Below, one piece after another: positions 17,103-24,789 of a stretch of DNA of 25,272 nt (positions are counted from its first letter, which is position 1; each line of letters begins with the position of its first letter). The notes under the pieces were generated by a model. It ran no database searches and had not been told where the DNA came from. It saw only the letters and a program-made list of their open reading frames with translations. A program made the translations under genes and the position numbers. The stretch is taken from positions 1-25,272 of the forward strand of contig JBGZBP010000074.1 of assembly GCA_041844735.1 (NCBI GenBank). The letters are read 5' to 3'. Source of the stretch: CAJPNN01 sp041844735. Its GTDB lineage: Bacteria > Bacillota > Clostridia > Peptostreptococcales > Anaerovoracaceae.

Positions 17103-17926
17103 TACAGTTCACCTCCCAACTCTTTCATAGCTTGCATTGCCTGCTCCTCTCCCGGAGCTTTTCCGTGCCACCCCGCCTCATTCTCCATAAATGAAACACC
17201 TTTTCCTTTTATCGTTTTTGCCACTATGCATGTAGGCACACCTTTCACTTTTCTTGCTTCTTCGCATGCTCTATCTATATCTTCAAAGCTGTGTCCGTCA
17301 ATCTCCATAACATTCCATCCGAAGCTTTCAAATTTATCTTTTATAGGTGCTACTCTCATAACATCGTCGTTATTTCCATCAATTTGCAGTCCGTTATTGT
17401 CAATGAATACCAGCATATTATCAAGTTTATAATGCACCGCCGACATAGCGGTTTCCCAAACTATACCCTCCTGAAGTTCGCCGTCTCCAAGCACCACGTA
17501 TATTCTCGCATCAGTGCAGTCCATTTTTTCAGCCATTGCCATACCGGAGGCTGCAGAAAATCCCTGTCCAAGAGAGCCTGTTGACATTTCCACTCCCGGC
17601 ACCTTCCTCATATCCGGATGTCCTTGCAAGCGACTTCCTAATTTTCTCAAAGATTTGAGCTCCTCTTTCGGAAAAAATCCCTTTTCTGCCAAAACACCGT
17701 AAAGTACCGGTGCCGCATGTCCTTTTGATAATACAAATCTGTCTCTGTTTTTCATCTTAGGATTATTTTCATCAATATTCATTTCGTTAAAAAAAAGATA
17801 TGTCATTATTTCAGCCAAATCCAATGATCCTCCCGGATGACCGGACCCTGCCGAATATATTTCATCAATGATACTTCTTCTTAAAGCGGTGGCTTTTTCC
17901 TCTAAAAAAAATATATTATCAATCAT
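17102..17926 (-). CDS. Transketolase, N-terminal subunit
   Basis: The thiamine-pyrophosphate-binding half of a split transketolase, 274 residues. It has SAGSGHPGGSLDLAE (26-40), SKGHAAPVLYG, GSLGQGFSAASGMA and the TPP motif G147-D-G-E150 with the matching asparagine near 177-178 (FIDNNGLQ). It works only with the C-terminal subunit encoded next to it. The ATG at 17926 is preceded by AGGAGG 8 bases upstream; an in-frame TTG at 17944 overlaps this site and is rejected. It begins one base after the glycosyltransferase stop. Sitting at the end of a wall-polymer operon, it may supply sugar phosphates, but it could also be the cell's only transketolase. Confidence 0.95.
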   Translation of the reverse strand: MIDNIFFLEEKATALRRSIIDEIYSAGSGHPGGSLDLAEIMTYLFFNEMNIDENNPKMKNRDRFVLSKGHAAPVLYGVLAEKGFFPKEELKSLRKLGSRLQGHPDMRKVPGVEMSTGSLGQGFSAASGMAMAEKMDCTDARIYVVLGDGELQEGIVWETAMSAVHYKLDNMLVFIDNNGLQIDGNNDDVMRVAPIKDKFESFGWNVMEIDGHSFEDIDRACEEARKVKGVPTCIVAKTIKGKGVSFMENEAGWHGKAPGEEQAMQAMKELGGEL

Positions 17927-17927
17927 A

Positions 17928-18671
17928 TTATTTGCCTCCTGCAAGCTTACTTTTCAATACCTTCAAAACAAAAACAGGTAATGCTCCCATCCTTTTGTAT
18001 CTTGAAGGTTCTTTCATTAAACGATAAAGCCATTCAAGCCCGTGCTCCCTGTAAAACTTCGGAGCACGCTCTACGTTTCCTGCCCATACGTCCAAGCATC
18101 CTCCTACACCTATAGCACCCTTTACTTTCAGCTTATCTTTATGCTCATCTATAAATTTTTCCTGCTTCGGTGATCCCAGTGCTACACATAAGAAATCCGC
18201 TCCCGAACTGTTTATCAAATCAACAATGTCATTCTCATCCGTTTTACTGAAATAACCGTGATGTACCCCTGCTATCTTTAACTCGGGATATGCAGCACAC
18301 ATCCTGTCCGCTGCGAGCTTTGCTACCGATTCCGGCTCTGTATTCTTACTTCCCAGCAGATAAAGTGACTTGCCGTTTTTACTTAAATAGTCCAGTATTT
18401 CGTTTAAAAAATCTATACCTGTCACTCTCTCTTTAAGTTCATACCCTAAAATCTTGGATGCATATACAAGTCCAATACCGTCCGGTATCACCAGCTCCGC
18501 ATTCTCAATAATCTTTTTAAGTTCCGGATCTTTTCCTGCATTTACCACAATTTCAGAATTAGGAGTTACTACCACCCCTACTCCGTCCTCAACCATCATC
18601 TTCTCAAATATTTTCCTTGCCCCTGCCATATCCACCATATCAATAGGGACTCCAAGTATCTTCTTTCTCAA
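17928..18671 (-). CDS. WecG/TagA/CpsF family glycosyltransferase
   Basis: A 247-residue GT26-family transferase. Members add ManNAc or ManNAcUA to undecaprenyl-linked GlcNAc at the membrane surface in teichoic acid or capsule synthesis. Family residues visible are Thr36 in VVTPNSEIV and Asp64 in LVIPDGIGLVYA, which correspond to the proposed active site of TagA, then GAIGVGGCLDVWAGNVERAP near 184 and EWLYRL in the C-terminal part that contacts the membrane. The start is a TTG at 18671 with AAAGGAG about 12 bases upstream, rather far; no in-frame ATG is nearby. It follows csaB by 7 bases. Confidence 0.92.
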   Translation of the reverse strand: MRKKILGVPIDMVDMAGARKIFEKMMVEDGVGVVVTPNSEIVVNAGKDPELKKIIENAELVIPDGIGLVYASKILGYELKERVTGIDFLNEILDYLSKNGKSLYLLGSKNTEPESVAKLAADRMCAAYPELKIAGVHHGYFSKTDENDIVDLINSSGADFLCVALGSPKQEKFIDEHKDKLKVKGAIGVGGCLDVWAGNVERAPKFYREHGLEWLYRLMKEPSRYKRMGALPVFVLKVLKSKLAGGK

Positions 18672-18678
18672 TTTGACA

Positions 18679-19782
18679 TTACTCTCCTTTTCGCAGCTTC
18701 ATTATCAATTCCTCATTTTGATCCAGTTTATCTACTAAAATATTCAATTCTTCTCGAATTTGTTCCTTTATTTCAACTCTGTTTCTCATAGTTTTTTCAT
18801 ACTCTTCAATGAAAAAATTCATTCTAAAGTCGTGAATGGAACTCATAGCTTTCATATTTATGGAGTTCATAAACGAATTTATTTTAGGATCGTAAGAAAT
18901 CGCTATCATAGGTACATCCATAATAGCTGCATGTATTAAAGCATGAAGCCTTACTCCTACAAGAATATCCATGTTTCCTATTACGGAAAGCATTTCCCTA
19001 GTCAAATATTTATGCCTGAGTGAAAAAACATCTTTATTTTTTACCCTCTCCTCTATCGTTTTTATAACACTCATATCTTGAGAGAAATGGAAAGGAATCA
19101 ATATCACTTGAGCATTCTGTTCTTCAACCAGCCACTGCACAGATTTACAAATCTCCGTCACAAAATCGCTGTGCAAATTCTTTTCCTTAATAGCAAATCC
19201 TACTACTGTTTTTTCCCTGTTTAAAAATATGTTTTCATTTTCCAGTATTGTCCGCCCTACAGTAAGGTCTGCTTTCTTTACTCTCAATACAGGGTCTGCC
19301 GTTACCACTATATCGTCTTCGCCGAACCCCATATCAACAAGAAATTCCTTTGAATTTTCATCTCTTACCACTATAGCTGCCGCTCTTTTAAGCGTTCTGT
19401 ATGTCAATCTCCTGTTGATTTTTGACGATATCGGACCTATCCCTTGACTATAGATAAAGAACGGCTTTCTGAAAAATATTGCAAGCCACATAACAGCCAA
19501 GTAATAAAGAATACTTCTCTTGCTTGTCGCATCCTGCAGCAGAGACCCTCCTCCGCTTATCAACAAATCTGTAGAAAAGATAGCCCTCAAAATCCCTGCT
19601 ATTGATTTCCTGTTAACCGATTTGACATCATATCCTGCGGCAGTATCCTCAGGATTCTTTGACAGTACGGTAATTTCAATATCCTCAAGCTTATCCTTCA
19701 AACTGTCTGTAACAGCACGCAGTATCGATTCATCCCCTATATTGTTAAATCCGTAATATCCCGAAATAAGTATTTTATACAT
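18679..19782 (-). CDS. csaB: Polysaccharide pyruvyl transferase CsaB
   Basis: CsaB transfers pyruvate from phosphoenolpyruvate to a sugar of the secondary cell wall polymer; this ketal is the anchor for SLH-domain surface proteins. The 367-residue protein has the family N-terminus ILISGYYGFNNIGDESIL, the DLLISGGGSLLQDATSKRS block near residue 73, IYSQGIGPI, and VGVRLHALIHAAIMDVPMIAISYDPKI near 265-290. The ATG overlaps the DUF5693 gene by 8 bases with GAGGAAA upstream. Its presence suggests that this organism displays SLH proteins on a pyruvylated polymer; no SLH protein is in the window. Confidence 0.95.
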   Translation of the reverse strand: MYKILISGYYGFNNIGDESILRAVTDSLKDKLEDIEITVLSKNPEDTAAGYDVKSVNRKSIAGILRAIFSTDLLISGGGSLLQDATSKRSILYYLAVMWLAIFFRKPFFIYSQGIGPISSKINRRLTYRTLKRAAAIVVRDENSKEFLVDMGFGEDDIVVTADPVLRVKKADLTVGRTILENENIFLNREKTVVGFAIKEKNLHSDFVTEICKSVQWLVEEQNAQVILIPFHFSQDMSVIKTIEERVKNKDVFSLRHKYLTREMLSVIGNMDILVGVRLHALIHAAIMDVPMIAISYDPKINSFMNSINMKAMSSIHDFRMNFFIEEYEKTMRNRVEIKEQIREELNILVDKLDQNEELIMKLRKGE

Positions 19783-21943
19783 GAATTTCCTCTTTTATTT
19801 TTAATATTAAAAGCTCAATTAATCTTATTCCAATCAACAAAACAGCTGATAAAACCACACCGAATAAAAGTGAATATCCTGTTCTTGCAAATCCCAATAT
19901 CATAGGAGTTCTGAGGTGCATAAACGTATTAACCACCGATGTGACACCTATAGTTCCTGCCAATCCCAAAATAAATGCCGCCAATTTCCAGCCTTTTTTA
20001 ACCGAATACATAAACAGCACCAGAGCCGGAAAAGCGAATAAAAATTCTTTTGTTCTAGGTCTTGCAAATAAATTATCTTCCAGTGTATTTCTGAATAACA
20101 TCTCCAATGACGAAATCTGAGCGGAAGATTCATGACCTGTTCTCATTATGTAATAGACTCCAATGCCCCCCAATATCATCACAACGAGGACCATCCATAC
20201 CTTGATTTCCATTAAAAATATATTTCTTAAATCAGCCACTCTTAAATGACTGTCTTCTTTTATTGCACTCTCTCGCCCGAATCCGAACACCGCCACAAAA
20301 GCTACCATGAAATAGCACAAAGGCAACAGCTGTGCCATCTTCACTCCTCTGAAAATATCAATCTCCAGTAGATAATTTATTGAAGAAAGCGGTGCAGCTG
20401 TCAAGATTCCGCCCAACACTGCCATAAGAACAACAATCACCAGTATGACTTCAAACCTGAGCATATCCTTTCCGAATGAACTTGCTCCCTTTCGGATCTT
20501 CTTGATTTCCCTCAACATCAGAGTTATTGCCAAACATGGCATAAGCACTGCCGGAGAAAAACTGCTGAAAAAGTCCACGTGGCTCGGTGCAAACATGAAT
20601 CCCAATCCCGACAATACTACTAAAATACCTAATAATATGACAAGATTCCTTTTTCTAATATTGAAAAGTGACTTGAGTATCATAATTCCCAATGCTATGC
20701 TTGCCAGGAACAACAGATATTTTTGGATAAGACTGACAGAATAGTCATCCATAACAGTAGCCTTTCCCTGTGTAATACCATGTACTTCCAATCTATCCTT
20801 CAAATTTTTGAAAAGCTTTTCATACTCGGAAACATCTGTTACATAAACAGAATAATCATCCGTCTGCCTTATAGGTTTAAAATAAATAACTCTTATATTA
20901 CGTTCCGTAATCGCTCTGAAGAATGTATTTTCAATTTCTTCACTTCCGGAATATCCATAGTATTTATATCGATTTTGTATATAATCCCAAACGCTGAATA
21001 CCCTCACTGCGGAATATCCTGAATTCATAACCACTTCATTTACTCCCTTTTGCATAATATTGCTTCTTTGGGTAGTAGTCTCAATTACTCCGATATTCAC
21101 ATCAGTATTTTTAATGTATTCATTTATGAGTCCTATACCATCATCATACCCCGGTATACCCTCACCGCCTACAATCATATATTCAGGCTGTATTCTGAGC
21201 GCATCATATTCTTTCAGTACCGCCTTTGCATACTTTGAACTGTTCCAATTATCATAGCTTGATGTTCTCGGTATGATTTCAAACCCTAAATCATCAAGAA
21301 TTTTTTTCTTTGAATCCAACAGCCCCAAATTTATATAACCAACTTTGGATCCGACTATTTCACTCTTTTCTCTGAATCCTTTTTTCTTGGAATCTACCAA
21401 TTTTTCTTTTTGAGAATACAAAGCCTCCTCTGCGCTTCCCTTTAGAAACAGGTATCCCCCAACAGAGTTTTTATACAAAATAAACTTATCGCTGTCATAT
21501 CTGTCGTTCATCGCATCCGAAACGAACTTATGTGTACTGTCGTCCGCCATTTGCACCAGCATGTCAAACTCATTAACTCCCAGCTTTTTCATATCAGCCA
21601 AAAAATCCACAGGCAATTTTGCTTCCCACAAAGGCTCTTTCTTAAGTTCGTAAATCATCTTAGCCGAAACCTGAATATTGGATTCTTCGGTAAGTGAATA
21701 GATGCTCTCCTCGGACAAACCTACTTTGTTAATACCCATATCTTTAAATTTCTTCAGCCACCATTCAACGCTATGGCTTGACTGCTCAGCCATATCTGAA
21801 ATTTCCTTATAGTCAAGTACTATATCATACTTGTTATTTTTATCTTCTATGTTTATTCTTTCAAAAGTTATTTGACTCGCAACTATCAAAGATATCAAAC
21901 AAATCAGCAAAAAAATTTTATTTCCCTTAAAAAACTCTCTCAT
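19775..21943 (-). CDS. DUF5693-like polytopic membrane protein
   Basis: A 722-residue membrane protein of unknown activity that I associate with the DUF5693 family commonly found beside csaB in Clostridia. One N-terminal helix (about 9-27) is followed by an extracytoplasmic region of roughly 380 residues, with GINKVGLSEESI, a repeated alpha/beta look, and YMIVGGEGIPGYDDGIGLI. The C-terminal third has about eight membrane helices beginning near residue 410. Gene order suggests a role in synthesis or export of the csaB-modified wall polymer; this is inference. The ATG has GGGGAATGGT upstream and overlaps the stop of a possible 28-codon ORF. Confidence 0.82.
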   Translation of the reverse strand: MREFFKGNKIFLLICLISLIVASQITFERINIEDKNNKYDIVLDYKEISDMAEQSSHSVEWWLKKFKDMGINKVGLSEESIYSLTEESNIQVSAKMIYELKKEPLWEAKLPVDFLADMKKLGVNEFDMLVQMADDSTHKFVSDAMNDRYDSDKFILYKNSVGGYLFLKGSAEEALYSQKEKLVDSKKKGFREKSEIVGSKVGYINLGLLDSKKKILDDLGFEIIPRTSSYDNWNSSKYAKAVLKEYDALRIQPEYMIVGGEGIPGYDDGIGLINEYIKNTDVNIGVIETTTQRSNIMQKGVNEVVMNSGYSAVRVFSVWDYIQNRYKYYGYSGSEEIENTFFRAITERNIRVIYFKPIRQTDDYSVYVTDVSEYEKLFKNLKDRLEVHGITQGKATVMDDYSVSLIQKYLLFLASIALGIMILKSLFNIRKRNLVILLGILVVLSGLGFMFAPSHVDFFSSFSPAVLMPCLAITLMLREIKKIRKGASSFGKDMLRFEVILVIVVLMAVLGGILTAAPLSSINYLLEIDIFRGVKMAQLLPLCYFMVAFVAVFGFGRESAIKEDSHLRVADLRNIFLMEIKVWMVLVVMILGGIGVYYIMRTGHESSAQISSLEMLFRNTLEDNLFARPRTKEFLFAFPALVLFMYSVKKGWKLAAFILGLAGTIGVTSVVNTFMHLRTPMILGFARTGYSLLFGVVLSAVLLIGIRLIELLILKIKEEIHV

Positions 21944-22026
21944 ACCATTCCCCTATTTTTTGGATTTTTAATTTCAGTTTTTAGTTTTTTGTTTGCGTCA
22001 TCCGCTAAACTGTTCAGTTTACACAT
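21940..22026 (-). CDS. Possible 28-residue small ORF before the DUF5693 gene
   Basis: The ATG at 22026 opens a 28-codon, lysine- and asparagine-rich frame ending in a TGA that overlaps the DUF5693 ATG as ATGA. It starts 12 bases after the stop of the 143-residue gene and is in the same frame as that gene. No convincing ribosome binding site precedes it, so it would need reinitiation. It may equally be spacer that happens to be open, since the region is AT-rich. Confidence 0.25.
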   Translation of the reverse strand: MCKLNSLADDANKKLKTEIKNPKNRGMV

Positions 22027-22038
22027 TAAAAATAAACT

Positions 22039-22470
22039 TTATTTAATCTCATAAGCTCCTCTGACAAGGATAAATGTATCTGTTGTAGCTTTCAACCCTC
22101 TACCGTCAGCTCTTGGAATCAACAACTGATGATTGGATATAACATTATTACCGTTAAGAAGAGTAATCCCCGCTGTTAAGTCGGATACTCCGTTTACTCG
22201 AGTGTTATCAACTATAACGGCATCTCCGGATCTTAAAACCATTTCCGTACCCGCACTTCCAATTATCATTTTTCCTCTTTGAACCTGCACTACCTGATAT
22301 GTTGTTGCCCCCTGTTGCATATTCTTTAAGCTGGAAATCTGATTGTCAACATAACTCTTTGTCACTACAGGATCCTGCTGTGATCCCGGGTTTACTCCCA
22401 CCGCATACACAGCACCTATCCCTAAACCTGCAACCAATAACACTGTCAATCCCCATCTGATTTTACTCAT
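22039..22470 (-). CDS. Small exported protein of unknown function
   Basis: A 143-residue protein with an N-terminal signal or anchor (hydrophobic residues about 7-24, ending in AVYAVGV). It continues with PGSQQDPVVTKSYVDNQI, a short segment I associate with clostridial exported proteins, then a beta-rich domain, with GKMIIGSAGTEMVLRSGDAVIVDN and NGNNVISNHQLLIPRADGRGL as recognisable parts. No enzyme motif is visible. It overlaps the nnrD 3' end by 8 bases, with GGAGG 6 bases before the ATG. Its place before DUF5693 and csaB suggests an envelope function. The coding call is firm; the function is unknown. Confidence 0.85.
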   Translation of the reverse strand: MSKIRWGLTVLLVAGLGIGAVYAVGVNPGSQQDPVVTKSYVDNQISSLKNMQQGATTYQVVQVQRGKMIIGSAGTEMVLRSGDAVIVDNTRVNGVSDLTAGITLLNGNNVISNHQLLIPRADGRGLKATTDTFILVRGAYEIK

Positions 22471-23326
22471 AACATACCTCCTGTTTACTCATAACTTTAC
22501 TTATTGCATATGGAATTTTTTCAACAATATCGCCGGCAATCATCCCATATTCTCCTTTTTCCTCTGCTGCCAAATCTCCCGCCATTCCGTGAATATAAAC
22601 TCCATACACCGCCGCTATCTCCGGACGCATACCTTGACCTGCAAAAGCCCCTATCATTCCTGCAAGCACATCTCCACTGCCTGCCGTCGCCATACCCGGA
22701 TTACCTGTAGTGTTTATATACACCCCGGATTTTCCATCTGCTATTATAGTTTCTGCACCTTTCAACACAACTGTTGCTCCGATATTTGCAGCCAATATAT
22801 TCGCACATTCGATTCTGGAATTGCTAACCTCTTCTCTGCTGCACTTAAGCAGTCTTGCCGCCTCTCCCTCATGCGGAGTGATTATTAGCTTTGATTTTTT
22901 ACAGTATCCTCTGTCAAACAGCAAATCACCCATTACATTGAGTCCGTCGGCATCAAGCACTACTGTACCGTCATAATCCATTATCAATTTCACTATAAGG
23001 ATTTTGTTCTCTTCACTTATTCCTATTCCCGGTCCCACTACCACGGCATCACTTTTCATTCCCTTGCTGTAAGCCTCTTCAGACATGCAGCACATCGCCT
23101 CAGGTACATAGGTCTGAGGAATAGCAAAATTCTGTGAGGGTACCGCCAAAGTTACAAGTCCGGCTCCACTTCTCATAGCAGCCTTACCGCAAAGACATGC
23201 AGCTCCCATCATCCCTGTAGAGCCTGCTCTAATAAGTATTCTACCGAAATCTCCTTTATGAGACCTTTTGTTTCTTTTTTCAAGGTTTACTTTAAGAGAC
23301 TTTTCTGTAAGCACAATATCTTTCAA
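22463..23326 (-). CDS. nnrD: ADP-dependent NAD(P)H-hydrate dehydratase (stand-alone)
   Basis: NnrD repairs damaged NAD(P)H by dehydrating the S-hydrate at the expense of ADP. The 287-residue protein carries the ribokinase-like fold motifs KGDFGRILIRAGSTGMMGAA (24-43), AGLVTLAVP, VLDADGLN (123-130), T150-PHEGE and G208-NPGMATAGSGDVLAG. In most bacteria it is the C-terminal half of a fusion with the epimerase NnrE; here the epimerase domain is absent and no separate NnrE is in the window. The start is TTG at 23326, with AAGGTGAT 3-5 bases upstream; no nearby in-frame ATG exists. It lies 89 bases after mgtE in the same transcription unit. Confidence 0.95.
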   Translation of the reverse strand: MKDIVLTEKSLKVNLEKRNKRSHKGDFGRILIRAGSTGMMGAACLCGKAAMRSGAGLVTLAVPSQNFAIPQTYVPEAMCCMSEEAYSKGMKSDAVVVGPGIGISEENKILIVKLIMDYDGTVVLDADGLNVMGDLLFDRGYCKKSKLIITPHEGEAARLLKCSREEVSNSRIECANILAANIGATVVLKGAETIIADGKSGVYINTTGNPGMATAGSGDVLAGMIGAFAGQGMRPEIAAVYGVYIHGMAGDLAAEEKGEYGMIAGDIVEKIPYAISKVMSKQEVCYE

Positions 23327-23333
23327 GCTATCA

Positions 23334-23403
23334 CCTTCTTCTCATGTTGTCCATTTATAGGTTTTAAAGGAGCTACAATATCCTCCTTCTTCTCATGTTG
23401 TCC
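23334..23403 (-). repeat. 19-base direct repeat in the mgtE-nnrD gap
   Basis: CCTTCTTCTCATGTTGTCC (+ strand) is present exactly at 23334-23352 and 23385-23403, a 51-base period. On the - strand each copy ends in a Shine-Dalgarno-like purine tract; the copy nearer nnrD supplies its ribosome site, while the other is followed by a stop-containing sequence. The period is a multiple of three and the copies are in the same frame as mgtE. Confidence 0.9.
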
Positions 23404-23415
23404 GTAATTTGAAAA

Positions 23416-24789
23416 TTATATATTTAAAATTGCTGTAGCCAGCAAGAAATAAGTTACCACAGATACCATGTCCGTAAGTGACGAAATCATTGGGCTTGCT
23501 ACCAATGCAGGGTCTATCCCTATTTTTTTTGCAAACATAGGCAGCATACTTCCAATAGTCTTAGCTGCTATTACTATCACTAACATGGACAGGCTTACCG
23601 TTAAAGCCACCATTACGGAATTACCGTCAAAAAAGTAAATACGTGCAAAGTTCAATATGCTTAAAAACATTCCTATGATAAAACTTACTCTAATTTCCTT
23701 CCAAACAACCTTTAAAGCATCTCCGAGATCTATCTCATCCAATGCCATGCCTCTTATGACAAGTGTTGCCGACTGTGAACCCGAATTCCCTCCGGTTCCC
23801 ATTAACATCGGCATATACGTAACAAGCGATATAACACTTGACAACACATCTTCAAAACTGTGTATTATTCCACCCGTAATAATATATGAGCACATTAATA
23901 AAAATAGCCAGGGTAACCTGTTTTTCACATGCTTCCAGACTGTAATGTCCAGATACTCCTGATCTGACGAGTCTATGACACCCGCCATTCTCTCAAAGTC
24001 TTCCGTTACCTCTTCTTCTATAACATCAAGTATATCGTCAATTGTAATGATTCCTACAATTCTATGCTCCTTATCCACTACCGGCATCGCGAGAAATCCA
24101 TACTTTTTGAATGTTTCCGAAACATCTTCCTGATCATCATATACATTTACATAAATCATATCCTCTCTCATTATTTCAGATAACAGCTGCTCTTTTTCTG
24201 AAATAACCAAAGTTCTCAAAGAAACAATCCCTTGAAGTCGGCGTTCATCATCCTTCACATAACATGTATACACCGTCTCGCTGTCCATTCCTACGCTCTT
24301 TATATGGGCAAGAGCTTCTGCAACGGTCATATTTTTTCTCAAACTTATGTAGTCTATGGTCATCAAGCTACCCGCAGAATTTTCAGGATAACTTAGAAAT
24401 GTATTTATAAGCTTCCTTTCACCTTTAGGCGCCTGCTCGAGTATTTTATCTACTATATTTGCGGGCAACTCCTCAAGCACATCTATCATATCATCAAAGC
24501 TAAGTTCCTCAATGATATGCTCAATTTCTTTATCTGTAATAACATTAATCAAATCAACCTGATCCTCTACAGGTAAATAAGAAAATACCTCAACCGAAAT
24601 ATCCTTCGGAAGCATCCTGTATGCAACCACAGCTTTTTCTATGCTTATTTCATCTTTTATTTCTTCTATAATTTCAGCAATATCAACAGCGTTATTTTCA
24701 AGGATAAGCTGTTTCGCCTCATAATATTTTTTTTCTGATACAAGCTCAATTATCTGCTCGAGCTGCATATCCATTTTTTCATTATCCAT
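23416..24789 (-). CDS. mgtE: Magnesium transporter MgtE
   Basis: MgtE is a homodimeric Mg2+ channel gated by cytosolic Mg2+. The 457-residue protein shows the full plan: an N domain of helical repeats (about 1-135, with FSYLPVEDQVDLIN and DMIDVLEELPANIVDKIL), two CBS domains (about 136-255, with AMPVVDKEHRIVGIITIDD), a connecting helix, and five C-terminal membrane helices from about 285, with MLMGTGGNSGSQSATLVIRG and DPALVASPMISSLTD around the pore. The ATG is preceded by AGGAGG 5 bases upstream; further Met codons follow within six residues. It has its own promoter after the rRNA operon and a leader of about 260 bases. No M-box (ykoK) riboswitch was recognised there. Confidence 0.97.
   Translation of the reverse strand: MDNEKMDMQLEQIIELVSEKKYYEAKQLILENNAVDIAEIIEEIKDEISIEKAVVAYRMLPKDISVEVFSYLPVEDQVDLINVITDKEIEHIIEELSFDDMIDVLEELPANIVDKILEQAPKGERKLINTFLSYPENSAGSLMTIDYISLRKNMTVAEALAHIKSVGMDSETVYTCYVKDDERRLQGIVSLRTLVISEKEQLLSEIMREDMIYVNVYDDQEDVSETFKKYGFLAMPVVDKEHRIVGIITIDDILDVIEEEVTEDFERMAGVIDSSDQEYLDITVWKHVKNRLPWLFLLMCSYIITGGIIHSFEDVLSSVISLVTYMPMLMGTGGNSGSQSATLVIRGMALDEIDLGDALKVVWKEIRVSFIIGMFLSILNFARIYFFDGNSVMVALTVSLSMLVIVIAAKTIGSMLPMFAKKIGIDPALVASPMISSLTDMVSVVTYFLLATAILNI

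Noticed and set aside
21990..22022. Hairpin TAAACTG-AA-CAGTTTA after the 143-residue gene as a terminator
   Set aside because: AT-rich 7-base stem with a 2-base loop and no T run afterwards; DUF5693 and csaB follow closely in the same direction.
23334..23403. CRISPR-like repeat-spacer unit
   Set aside because: Only two 19-base copies, no array, no cas genes, and the repeat overlaps ribosome binding sites.
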